Of a stretch of DNA of 34,553 nucleotides, positions 11,401-22,677 are shown in pieces. Location: assembly GCA_905397405.1 (NCBI GenBank), contig CAJPVJ010000174.1:1-34553 (forward strand), written 5' to 3'. Position 1 is the first letter of the stretch. Each line of letters begins with the position of its first letter. The notes beneath the pieces were generated by a model. The model saw only the letters and a program-made list of their open reading frames with translations. It had not been told where the DNA came from and ran no database searches. Source of the stretch: Oppiella nova (lineage: Eukaryota > Arthropoda > Arachnida > Sarcoptiformes > Oppiidae). The position numbers were made by a program, and so were the translations under genes.

Positions 11401-14400
11401 AACGGATTTGAACTTCAATTCATTAATAATTAGATTTTGATTTTGCAAATAAAATGTAATGTTTTTGAGACCTCTCAAGAGAGTCGAGACTCCGATGAGG
11501 AATGTATTGACTAAGTCTTGGTATAAAGGATAAGATAATTGAGTTTTGCGAATGAATGCTGTGATAGACGACTGATAATTAAGTGATTCCTGTATTAAAG
11601 TTTTGACTTCTCTTTGAGTTTTCTTTTCTCTATAACACGAAATGAATTTCTGCGAAAAGTTTTCAATTGTTTTCTTATTGATTACTGTCTCAGAGAAGTG
11701 AATGCAATCGGATTTGAGTTTGAAATAGTCGGCACATGAGGAACGGAAGGGTAGATGAGACGAAAACTTCTCAATTTTAAGTTCTAATCGTGTCTTCCTT
11801 TGAATCAATTCACGTATAAGCGAGTGATGGGACGACTCGACTGATGGATTGTTTGATTTAATCAGATTGAGAGCATTTCGGACATCGATTTCAGCGTTTA
11901 TTAACTTGAGATCAAGTCTGTAATGATTGAGTTTACAATTGATTCGTTCAATGGGATCGATTGGAAACGTCGGACACAATATCTGTGATGTTATGTATCC
12001 GACAAAAATCAAAACAATATTCTCATCAAAAGGGTCTTTAGTTTCTTGAATCAGGAGTGATATATAATTAAAGAGTTCTTTGAAGTTATCGGTGGTAACG
12101 CTTAAACTGCTTTTCTTGACGGGAGAGTTCATACAAACGTTTTGAACTAATAGTGAAAACCAATTCCTCACAAATTCAAAGCCATGCTTATTGAGTGAAC
12201 TATTCTCAGAGTCGCAAATGAGTTCATAATTTAAAGTCAAAAACTGTTTGAAGCGTAAGAATTGGGACATCTTTTCTGACAATAAACCGATGGAAATGTG
12301 TTTATTTGAGAGCAAATAACTCGATGACAGGGATATAAGTGGTAAGCATTCTGCAGATAAATGTAATAATTTTTCTTCGAAAATATTTGACTCAAATGTT
12401 TTGTTCAAATCATGTGATAAATCTAGTGATAAATGACTCAAAACTTTTTGAATTGACAGATTTTGATTCAAATCTAAGAAGTGTTGAAGTATTAAATCTG
12501 TGGTTATTTTGTCAGAATTTTGTGCCAAAGAGATGCACGAAATATGCAATGGATTTATCGTAAAATATTTTGATTCAATTAATTGAATGTAATTTTCGTA
12601 ACTAAGAAGTGTTGAAGTATTAAATCTGTGGTTATTTTGTCAGAATTTTGTGCCAAAGAGATGCACGAAATATGCAATGGATTTATCGTAAAATATTTTG
12701 ATTCAATTAATTGAATGTAATTTTCGTACAAATTATGAGACTTTTTGTTAAAATAAGAGACTTCTGAATAGAGTAAAGAAAATAGAAATATTGGTTCGCA
12801 TTGATTGGTCGCCAATAATTTGCGTCTATTTATCACATCAATCAAATCGGTGTTGTCTTCAGAATCCTTATTATCATTGGATATATTTTGTAACATTTGC
12901 TCAATGAGTGAAATGTCTTTCTTAAGATGATTCCGATTGTATTGACCACTGATAAGATCACAGATGTTATGAGATATTAGAAGAACAGTGTCTTTAAAAG
13001 TGTTAAAAACTGTCGATTGATTGGCTCTCAAGAGATCGTCACATAATCTATTGTATGATACAAATAGGGAAGAAGTGTCGCAACTTTTAAAAACAAGACA
13101 ATTGTCTGTCAATGAGAGCATTATCTTATATTTGGTTTTATTGGAGTCAAAGCTATCGATTCTCAACAAATGATTGACTGCAGAGATACTAGTGTTGAGA
13201 TCAATGTCTAAAAAGGTCTGTAATATCGATAATGACTTCTCGTTGATAAGAACCCAAAGGATTATAAATTCATTAGAAATAAATTGATTTAAAAGCTGTG
13301 TTTTGGAGTAGTTTTGGTGACAAACGCTTAACAACTGATAAATCCATAAAACAATATCACGTAATAATACAAAGTCATCATTAGTGGGACATAAGTCGAG
13401 TGCACCACTAATTAGTTTGCTTTCGATCTCATCGATAATCTTATGAATGGGAACAAAAACTTTTGGAAATAAATTTCCATCGACTTTACCATTGATTAGT
13501 TGAGATGCGATTGTCATGAATGAGACCAACTCTTTGTCGGTGTTATGATTGGCACACATTTGTTGACATTTCAATTGATTCCAAAACATATTAATCGCGA
13601 ATCGGTTTAAGTTCTTCTCAATTAATTCAATATTATTGTCAAACGAATGAATTGAATTCAACAGCAATTGCCACAAATGAAAATCATATCTCAAATCAAT
13701 TTGAAATTCATTCAAATCACTCATTTTGAGCTCTTTGGGCACTAATTCTTGAATATTATCGCCAATTTGTTTCACTAATTGTATGCTATTATCAAAATGT
13801 TCACCGAAACAATAAGTTTTGAAAATATAATAACGAATAAACAAATCTTTTAAACAACTTTTCTCTAAATATACGCGAAGTCCTGTCGAGTATCTCTCCA
13901 AAGAATCTGAATTCAAATCAAAACACTGTTGTCTTTGTTTCAGTGAAGACTCCAACAAAGCAGAGTCTTCGAGAGCACAGGAGGTCTGGGAATCGTATTT
14001 AAAATTATTTAGACATAATTGAGTCATTAGTTTAGAGTCACTATTAACAACATTATTAGTCATATTAAGCACAATGTCTTCATCATTGATTGATTGTGTT
14101 TCGAGTTTTGCGTAAAATTCTTTTAAACAAATTTCAGATTTAAATCCGTTTTGGAGTTGAAATATAAAACTTTTAGTGTATTCAATGAACTGAGAGAAAC
14201 TGAAATGTTGGCACAAATTCTCAAAACAGTTGACAAAAAACTCAGTGATATTATCGTCACTTTTCACTAAACCATTCACTTGTTTAACAAAGTCTTGTTT
14301 GGCGTTAATCGGAAACATATAGATCTCAATACCTCTGTTCCTCATCGCACGCGAGAGCTCACCATTCATTGGATTCATGGCAAGAATGAGTCGGAAGTGT

Positions 14401-17400
14401 GGATGTGGTTTGATTGTAGTCATCTGCCCGTCGATGGATCCCTTTTCATTGATAGTGAGCTCTCCGTTGGGCTCAAGTAAACCGTTCAGTCGATCCAAGA
14501 CTGAAGCGCTGCACAGGTTTGCGTTGTCTATCAAAAGCCATTCCCCAGCCATGAGGGCTCGGATCAGAATAGAGTCCCGCCATTCAAAGGCACCGCTCAC
14601 TAACACTTTGGTCTCGTAATTGCTTTTCAGTGAAATTATTTGCTGTTTTAAATCAGATGTAATATTGGACACCGATTCGTTACATTCTTCTAATTTGTTG
14701 ATAATTTGGTCCAAAATTTTAAGTTTTTCTAATAAGACGTTGGGGTTTACGGAGTCATTGTCTGAATTCAATGTTTGGATTTCAAACCATAATTTCAATA
14801 TTTGTGATATATTTTCTTTATGATCTACAGATTTGCCAAACGATGTCAAACATAAGTCAAACACAGACTCTTCAATATGTGTCAAGTGATGCGATAAATC
14901 TTTTTGTTCAAAACCTCCCAACAGATCCATTGTATCCATTTCTGAATTAACAGAAAAAATTCGCAGTTTATGTCCGGTTAGGTCCGACAAAAGCTTAACG
15001 ACACTCGTTTTGCCGACACCTGACTCTCCGATCAGTATTGACATCCAATTCATTTCAATACATTTCATGAGAGACTGCAGACATTCCTTCTGTGATTCAA
15101 AAATCATATAATTTGTCATTTCATTGCCTAAAGTACGGCGACGCTTCAGAAACGAGTGACCGATTTGTAGGTAATTATCTGTAATCACAACTTCAATGGT
15201 ATCCGATTTCAAAGTGTTGGGGAAGTATTTGTCACAAATGTCTTTCATTTTGTGTCGGTCTTCAGTTGTTCTCATTTTATCGATATATAAAAACTTCACG
15301 AAATTCTCAGGTTTCACATCATTTAATTCCATCACATTATGTGTCATGAGTTGCGACCAACGGATCAGTTCTCTGAGATTGAATTCCCAGGGACTGCCTC
15401 TTTGGCCGAATTTGTTTGCGATCACTATTTCATCGATCACTTCGTTATTAAAGTCAACCATCGTTTTAATCACTGATTGCTGTACTTTAGGGAACAGATG
15501 AGAGAGAATGAAGATATAGTCATCGTTGGAGAGGTTTTGCATATAAACACTGGTGAACCGATTGAGCAGCGATTTAGGCAGACCTTTACGGGCGCCGCCT
15601 TCTGAGTAGGGGTTTTGTGTGGCAAATATTCTGGTCATTGTTTTACTGATTTTAAAACTTTTATTCAATTCGGAGACAAAAATTTCACTTCTGTGGTCCA
15701 GACATGCGTTGAGTCCTTCGAGGACCGACTGTTGGGCTAAATTGAGTTCATCGAACAGAATCCACGTCCACTCACTCTTAAGGGCCTGTAGTAGAGGACC
15801 GTCTCTGAAGGCAAATTTGCCGACAGAGTCCTCGCCCTCTAACGGCAAATCAGCCCCAAAGAGATCACTGATGTCCGTCTGTTCCGACAAATTGATTCGA
15901 ATGAGACGATGACCCGAAGCTTTGGCCAACGCTTGGATTAGAGTAGTCTTTCCCACTCCGGGCATCCCTTCCAGAAGTATAGGTTTTGGTAATTGCATTG
16001 CTCTCACAACACGTAATGCATTGGTTTGAACGGTGGGACTGTTCCACATGTAGTAACTGTTGATACTTTCATCAACGTCTGGACCTTTTGAGATGCAAAA
16101 TGGTTTGATTGAGAAATGTTTGGACTCATCCAACACAACATCCATTTGCATATTAGTCTCGGCGTCGATGGCAGACAATGGCTGTGAAAGTTGATTCAGA
16201 TATTGTTGGCATTCACTACGGATTGCAATTGAATTCTTGGCGCTTGAGTTGAATGCAGATCCAGCGCTTCCAATCGCATCGACAAACACAAGAAGAGCTC
16301 CGTTAATGAATGCATTGCTTATAGACATTGTAATCGCATTATTTGATTGAGTGCTTGAGTTAATGAAGTGAATCCAACTCAATATATCTCTTATACTTAA
16401 AACAATTCGTTTTGAATTTTTCACATTTGTATTGAACCACAAAAGAAAATCACACATCGATTGGCACACAATGTCTTTGCAATCACTCCACTGGTTATCC
16501 AAATTATGGCGAATAATATCTCTGATATCTTCGATGTCTTCATAGGGTGGACACCAGATCTCAGTGAAGCGATTCCTGAGAGCGGGTGACAGTTCTTTCT
16601 TGCCGTAATCGCCTCCCGGATTCATTGTCGCCATATATCGAAACGATTCCTTGGCTTTGATCACTGGTATCGAGATTTCACTCTCGAATGTGTTGTTATT
16701 CTCCGCCAACAGAAGAGTTTTTTCCGGTTCTAACACTGAATTCAAACGCTCCAGAACTGAGTCGTCGGCTAATGATATCTCGTCGACCATAAAGTAATCA
16801 CCGCTTTTCATAGCGTCAACAAGTGGGCCGTCGACCCATTCAAATAGGGGACGAGTGGTCTGACTATCAGTTTCGTCTTCAAAGTTACGCACAGGTCGTA
16901 GACTTCCTAAGAAGTCTGCGCTTTCGGTATTCATATGACAATTCACAGAAAACAGTGATTTATTGTTAAGAGCGGCAAATAACTGACAAATTGATGTCTT
17001 TCCACACCCCGTCTCTCCGACCAATAAAACGGGTTCATTATATTTAATGGCTTCGGATAATAGAGTTCCCAAACGTTTGAAAGATTTATTCCAAACAATG
17101 TGTTTAAACTCAGTCGGAATGATAGCGTCGTTTAGAAAAGAAGTTTTACTAAATAAAACATTTGTGTCGAGTGTGCGCTTAAATCTGGTCTCAAGAACCG
17201 ATTGAATAAGAGTGACCTCTTCAGGTCTGCGGACACGACCGGCCAGTAACATATAGCCGTCATTCGCCAGATGTAAGTCCCAGTCATAGAACTGGATGTC
17301 TTTGTTCTGTTGTTTCGCAAACTTCTTATATCTCTCTCCCCAACGAAACAGATCTCTTAAAGTTATGAATCCATGCTTTCCAGCAAACACTCCACTCTCT

Positions 17401-20400
17401 CGACGTCTAATCTGCAAATCGTGAAGAACTCCAACCATTCGTTTGGCGTAAGACAAGGGAAGAGCGCATCTCTGATGGAGAATAATCTCAAGTTCTTCGT
17501 TGGGTATCTCATTGAAGTGGAGTTCAACGAAACGATTACGAAAAGCTCGGGAAAGCATTTTACGGCCGCCGTAATGACCGGCCGGGTTCTGAGTGGCCAA
17601 CAGTAGAAACTTTGGGTTTGCTTTTATGAGTTGTTGGGTTTCAGGTATAAACAGTTCTCTATTGTCATCAAGAACTCGATTCAGTGCTTCCAACACATCA
17701 GTGGGCGCTAAGTTAAGCTCATCTAATATAATCCAATAGCCATTCCTCATGGCTTCGGCCAATACTCCTTCTCTGAAGATGAGTTTGCCGTCTGTATCGA
17801 CACAATAACTGCCCACATATTCCTAAACAAATATCAGTAATTCATATAAACAGAAATGGCATAAAAATCATTCATTAAAATACCTGAAGGTCTGTATGCT
17901 CGTGATTATTGACTCGAACGCAGACATACACAATAACTGCCCACATATTCCTAAACAAATATCAGTAATTCATATAAACAGAAATGGCATAAAAATCATT
18001 TATTAAAATACCTGAAGGTCTGTATGCTCGTGATTATTGACTCGAACGCAGACATTGCCGGTGGCGGCGGCTAACCATTCAATCAAACTGGTCTTTCCCA
18101 CTGATGTCTCGCCTTCTAATAGAATGGGAAATGTCTTCCCAATCGACACTATTCTACAAATATCTTTCAGATTTTTCTTCACAGTATCCGTTAGAATATA
18201 GGACTCGTTTACTTTCGGTTCTTTAGATCCCCTCAGAATATAATAGTCTTCAATGGATTCATATTTTTCAGGGAATTTTGGAGATTGGATTTTGGCGTTC
18301 AATACCTTAACCGAGTCTTTACTCCCAAATAAAGTCTTTTTAATTTCGTTTTCAACTCTAATTCGTGATATTTTGTCCAAACGAGTCAAGAATGACAGAC
18401 AAAATGATTCGTAAAGAGATCTCATGACTACAGCGCAGGGATTAGTGGCCGCGACACTCAATGCACGGCAAAGGGTTCTGTAAAACATTTAAAAATTTCT
18501 ATTTATAAGAATATTCTTGACTTATGTGACTAACATTTTAGCAATTATAATTTTTAATAATATTATGCTATATAAGTTTTATTTATATAAATTAAAAGTA
18601 TAAAATAATTGTAATTATTTTAAGTATAAAAACTAAGGATTTAAAAAATCTACCGGTATAAATAAATAAATAACTCAATTTCTAGCAATCAGTAAAATTA
18701 AATAAATCTTAAACCATATTACTATTAAATGAATGAAATAGACAAACCTGAGACTATAGTGCGGTCGTAATCCATTGGCGTCCGTCAACACTGTCTTTGA
18801 ATTACATTTAATTTGCAAATAAAAGTCAACAATCGCTTCGATAACACCCGGAGAAACATATTTCCCAATATATGAGTGAATCAGAATCCTTAGGTCAGAC
18901 TTGTCCTCGAGTTGGTCCACAAACAACTCAGTGAACCGGTTCCTGATTCCAAGCGGTAACTCCTTTTTGCCGACATCTGTAGCCGGATTCATACAACCAA
19001 ACAGACGGAACTCAGGGTTTCGTTCGACGGGAATACCGTCCGCTTTGTCCAGAAGTGCAAGCGATGCCTCGTCTGAGTCGAGAATAGCTGACAAACACTG
19101 CAAAGTCTCCGATTCTGCCAAATTTATTTCATCCAATAATATCCAACCACCGCTTCTCATGGCTTTCACAAGACTTCCTTCGATGAAACTAAAGGCCAGA
19201 CATCCCTTTTGGTTGAGTTGAAAGGACTGCAATCGATTGATTCGCTCTCCCAATGCTTTCCAGCGCTCTAACAGATGATTGTCTTTGCATTTGGTTAAAG
19301 CACTTTCATAGACGCGAAGCATTACTTTGAAAAGTGTTGCCCACTCTTCAGACTTGAATATTTGAGCGAATTTTGTCAAAAACGACACATTTTTGTCACT
19401 TTCAAAGGTCAATGAAAACAAATCCAAATATTCCTCTTTTATGGGACCAATCATTACATTGATTTCAATCGGTTTATATCCACCCAAAAGGTCTGAACTA
19501 TCGCTTTGTTGGTTCATATTGATAACTGTCAGAGATTTATGCAATCTTTTAGCCAAATATTGAACACAAGATGTCTTTCCGGTGCCGGTCTCTCCACACA
19601 GCAAAACGGGTTCCTTATTATCGATGGCAACAGAAATTCGCTCCAAAAGGGAAAGAGACTGATGTGTCAAAGCAAACGAATGCATAAATTTGTGCTCTTC
19701 TTGTAAATTGATTTGTCTTTCTTTGAGTCCAACAGAAAATCTTCCGATTCTGAAGAGATTTTCATTCACTATTAGCTCTGGTTTTCGTTTGCAACACAAG
19801 AATTCACTTTGACTTTGAGTTATATTCAGATGAGAACCGATCACTTCTGCTTTGGATACACGAAGTTTGGGATCGGAAATCGATTGAAGGAAACAGTCGT
19901 TTGAGTCGAGAAACGCTTTTGTCGCCGATTCGTCTGAATTGAGTTTAAAGTCTTTAGACATTCTTTGGCACCATTTCATTAGATCTCTTAAAGATATTTG
20001 TCTCTTAAGACTATTATCTTGACTATCATTTTGAAGGTAATAATAAATATCTAAAATTCTTTCACTAATTGGACTCAAATTATGCCATTTTTTGGATATA
20101 AGTTTCTGAAGTTCTTCTCTATTCATCAAATCGAGTGATATTTTATAACATAATTTGTTAACACAATTGTAATGAGTGGACGATTTGATGGCAAACTCGG
20201 AATGTTTTAAATCACTGTTTTGAGAGCCAATGAGACGTCGAGTGAAAAATATACGAAATTCGTTGTGAACTCTATTCAACTGGTTTTCACAGCCGGGAAG
20301 GGATGCCAAAGAATTGGACTCCAATACCGACATTAACATCGATATCACGTCAGACGGCGCGCAGTCTATGTCTTCGAGCAATAACCAAAAGCCGTGTTTC

Positions 20401-21494
20401 ATGGCTTCAGTAAGCGGTCCGGCCTTCCATAGGAATTCCCCGGGAATATCAGTGCATATATGGGAACCAATGAGCACTTTGGCGTCAATTTGGTCTCCCA
20501 TTTGCACTTTCATTAGTTGCGGCGCTTTATGCCGACCGGAAAGGGATGCGATATACTCGACGAGCAATGTTTTGCCACAACCGATGGGCCCCTCAATGAG
20601 CACTGGTTTGCCATAAGCAACACCTAATGCCAGACACCGGAGGTTAGACTGAGTGGTCGGCAGCAAAACAATTCGGTTCTCATCACTGAAACTACTTCTT
20701 TGAGTCCATTCACTATTAATCGCAAATTTATTGATCAAAACGCCTTCAACTGAAACAATGTCTTCGCAGAAGTCGTCGTCTTTGAAACAAAGCTGTGAAT
20801 CACTCAACACTTCATCACATCTTTGATAATATAAACTATTTTTCAGATTAACGGTTGGATTGCGAGAAGAGAATAGATATAAATATTTCACTCGAAGTCG
20901 AGTCAAATCTTCTTCACTGAACTCCGGTTTGAAGAGACATTCAAATTGATTGTCATTTATAGCAAACAGTATGCGATGGCATTGAATGGCTATATATCTG
21001 ATGTCACACTCGGGATGTGATATGTATTGCAATATAAAACTCCAGTCAATGGCGTCACGAAACCAAAGAGGATTGAAGTGAAGGTAATTAAAGCATGCGA
21101 TGAAGACATTGAGCACAAACTGGTGGTCATCACAAGACTTGACAAGAGTGGCCGCACTGAACAGTGATGTCTGGAAGCACTGGTAGGCGAAGTGTGTGGC
21201 ACTCGGATAGTAACCAATCAAATGACTTAAGGAGACGAACAGATCTCCTCTGAGCTGTGGTTTGCGTTTACATCTCATCAACAGATCACTCAAAATGGGA
21301 CCAAACATAGAGACCACTCTTGGACTCCATTCACGACTCACCACCAGTTCAGACAACGCCTCCAGAATTGTCTGTCTATCCTCTGGTGACCAACTCTTGA
21401 GTCGCGTGTATTGTCTCAATCGTGAGACCACACCATCGGTGCACTCATTATCACACAAACTCTTCAGTGCATTCAATGCCGAGAATCTTCCCAT
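5432..21494 (-). CDS. MDN1: Midasin (Rea1), giant AAA ATPase of 60S ribosome assembly
   Basis: Exons on the minus strand: 21494-18748, 18477-18012, 17822-5923 and 5857-5432. Without the 128-bp duplication at 12474-12728 they give 15,411 nt, 5136 residues (human about 5600, yeast about 4900). Midasin is a dynein-like ring of six AAA modules that pulls assembly factors (Ytm1, Rsa4) off pre-60S particles. Six P-loops are visible: GPIGCGKT at residue 302, GETGTGKT 634, GETSVGKT 1038, GETGCGKT 1340, GMPGVGKT 1690 and GESGVGKT 2003. A long helical linker follows, then an Asp/Glu-rich tail at about 4270-4800, then the MIDAS domain with DDSSSMS at 4932 (DxSxS metal site). The C-terminus (SDGRG, then DNPLNKDSILD) is typical. 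The start is the ATG at 21492-21494, in front of GRFSALNAL. As printed, the big exon is frameshifted at the duplication; I regard this as an assembly error. Confidence 0.95.
6500..8110 (-). other. Acidic low-complexity stretch of midasin
   Basis: The minus-strand reading is dominated by GAA, GAG and GAT codons (runs such as EEEEDD and EKEEEEDNNENE). This is the flexible D/E-rich arm that tethers the midasin MIDAS domain in characterised homologues. The complementary strand reads as Ser/Phe/Leu-rich open frames up to 205 codons long; these are compositional shadows, not genes. Confidence 0.85.
12474..12728. repeat. Direct duplication, 127 bp, period 128, inside MDN1 exon 3
   Basis: Positions 12474-12600 are repeated without mismatch at 12602-12728, with a single extra A at 12601. 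Since 128 is not a multiple of three, the MDN1 frame is lost here: the frame from upstream ends at 12579-12581, while the downstream frame continues. Dropping one unit gives a continuous protein through NPLHISCISLAQ and the following residues. Confidence 0.95.
17800..18055. repeat. Direct duplication, about 127 bp, period 128, over MDN1 intron 2
   Basis: 17800-17926 recurs at 17928-18054 with one mismatch (C at 17873, T at 18001). The unit contains the end of exon 2, the whole short intron and the start of exon 3. Splicing from the donor at 18010-18011 to the acceptor at 17823-17824 keeps the frame, giving an apparent intron of 189 nt instead of about 61. Confidence 0.92.
20567..21106 (-). 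repeat. MDN1 exon 1 segment that has a second copy at 34014-34553
   Basis: This stretch ends at the AAA1 P-loop and is 99.3% identical over 540 bp (four mismatches by eye) to the right end of the window, on the same strand. Confidence 0.93.
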
Positions 21495-22677
21495 TTTTGG
21501 CACAACTCTTATGAATCACTTAACCATTGATCGGAAAATGAATTCAATTGTAAACACACTTTAATTTGCAGACAATTAAACATAATTAACACATAATTCA
21601 GTGAAATGAACACAAATTGAATGCCATTTACAGTGCATTCAATGAAATGTGTTTAAAGTGCGGACAACACGTGCAGCACATGTGACAGAGTTTGCGCACA
21701 AATGACGTCATATTTATGTATTGAGTCATTCATTTCGTAACCATTGAAACGATTGACATAAATGACGTGATGTTGTGAAGGGGAGGGAGGTTTGATTGGT
21801 GAGGTACGTGGGCGAGCAGATATGAACTTGGTACAACTAACCCATATACTGTATCCCATGTATCATTGACTAGACAACTAAATAATTTAGATTTGAATTG
21901 AAATATAAATGCTTTTGATTGCAAACACTGTATTGAATGAGTACTGACTGCTAAGAGACAACCCATGCATTAGTCAAGCATTTCCTTAGTTTTATGTTTT
22001 ACTCTCACTTTTAGATAAGACTTGTATTTATTTTGTCCGCAAAATACTACCAAATATTTGTTTGTTTTTAATTCACTTTTCCTCTCAAGTACTAAATATT
22101 GACTTTTTTGACAATTCCTATGAATATAACAAAGTTTGTCACTTTTAAATGCGATGATAGGGTGTGTTTTGGGACAGTTAGGCATATAGTGGTGAGCGTG
22201 CACTTGACACTCACTTAACATTAGTGACACCTTCGGCACACATATTGTATTGAATGTGATCGTCAGTAGTACTCATGCATTGGTGTTGCGAATGTATGCA
22301 TACATAGCTTTGACTTTCATAATAATCATACGGTTGTGTGTATTGAATGAGTAGTCATTCAGTCTATGCATTGAACACCACTTGAACACCACTTTCTGTC
22401 ACTTATTAATGATTTTTTATACAAAAACTATTGTTTTATCGGTTGCTTCAATCAATTAGTTTATAATTATTTGTTTTAATCATTAAAACTTTTAATTATA
22501 TTGAATTCAATTAATATTGATTTAATTATTTAAATTATTTAACATATATTTGTGAAAATCAGTACAAAGTGTGCGAAAATGTCTTATTTATGATACAAAT
22601 GGGGAAACAAATAGTGATTTGAATAGTAATTAAATTAAACGAAATGTTTTTAACTGCTATTCAGACGACTCAATGAA
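21495..22677. other. Divergent promoter spacer between MDN1 and the XKR gene
   Basis: 1183 bp between the two start codons, without recognisable coding sequence. It contains recurring short words: TGTATTGAATGAGTA near 21929 and again near 22339, a shorter TGTATTGAATG near 22245, and several ATGCAT words (near 21964, 22274 and 22366). TTGAACACCAC occurs twice in a row near 22370-22393. These could be regulatory but no factor can be assigned. Confidence 0.5.

Noticed and set aside
12474-12728. Functional tandem repeat or minisatellite in midasin
   Set aside because: Exactly two copies, frame-breaking, with the same period as four unrelated duplications.
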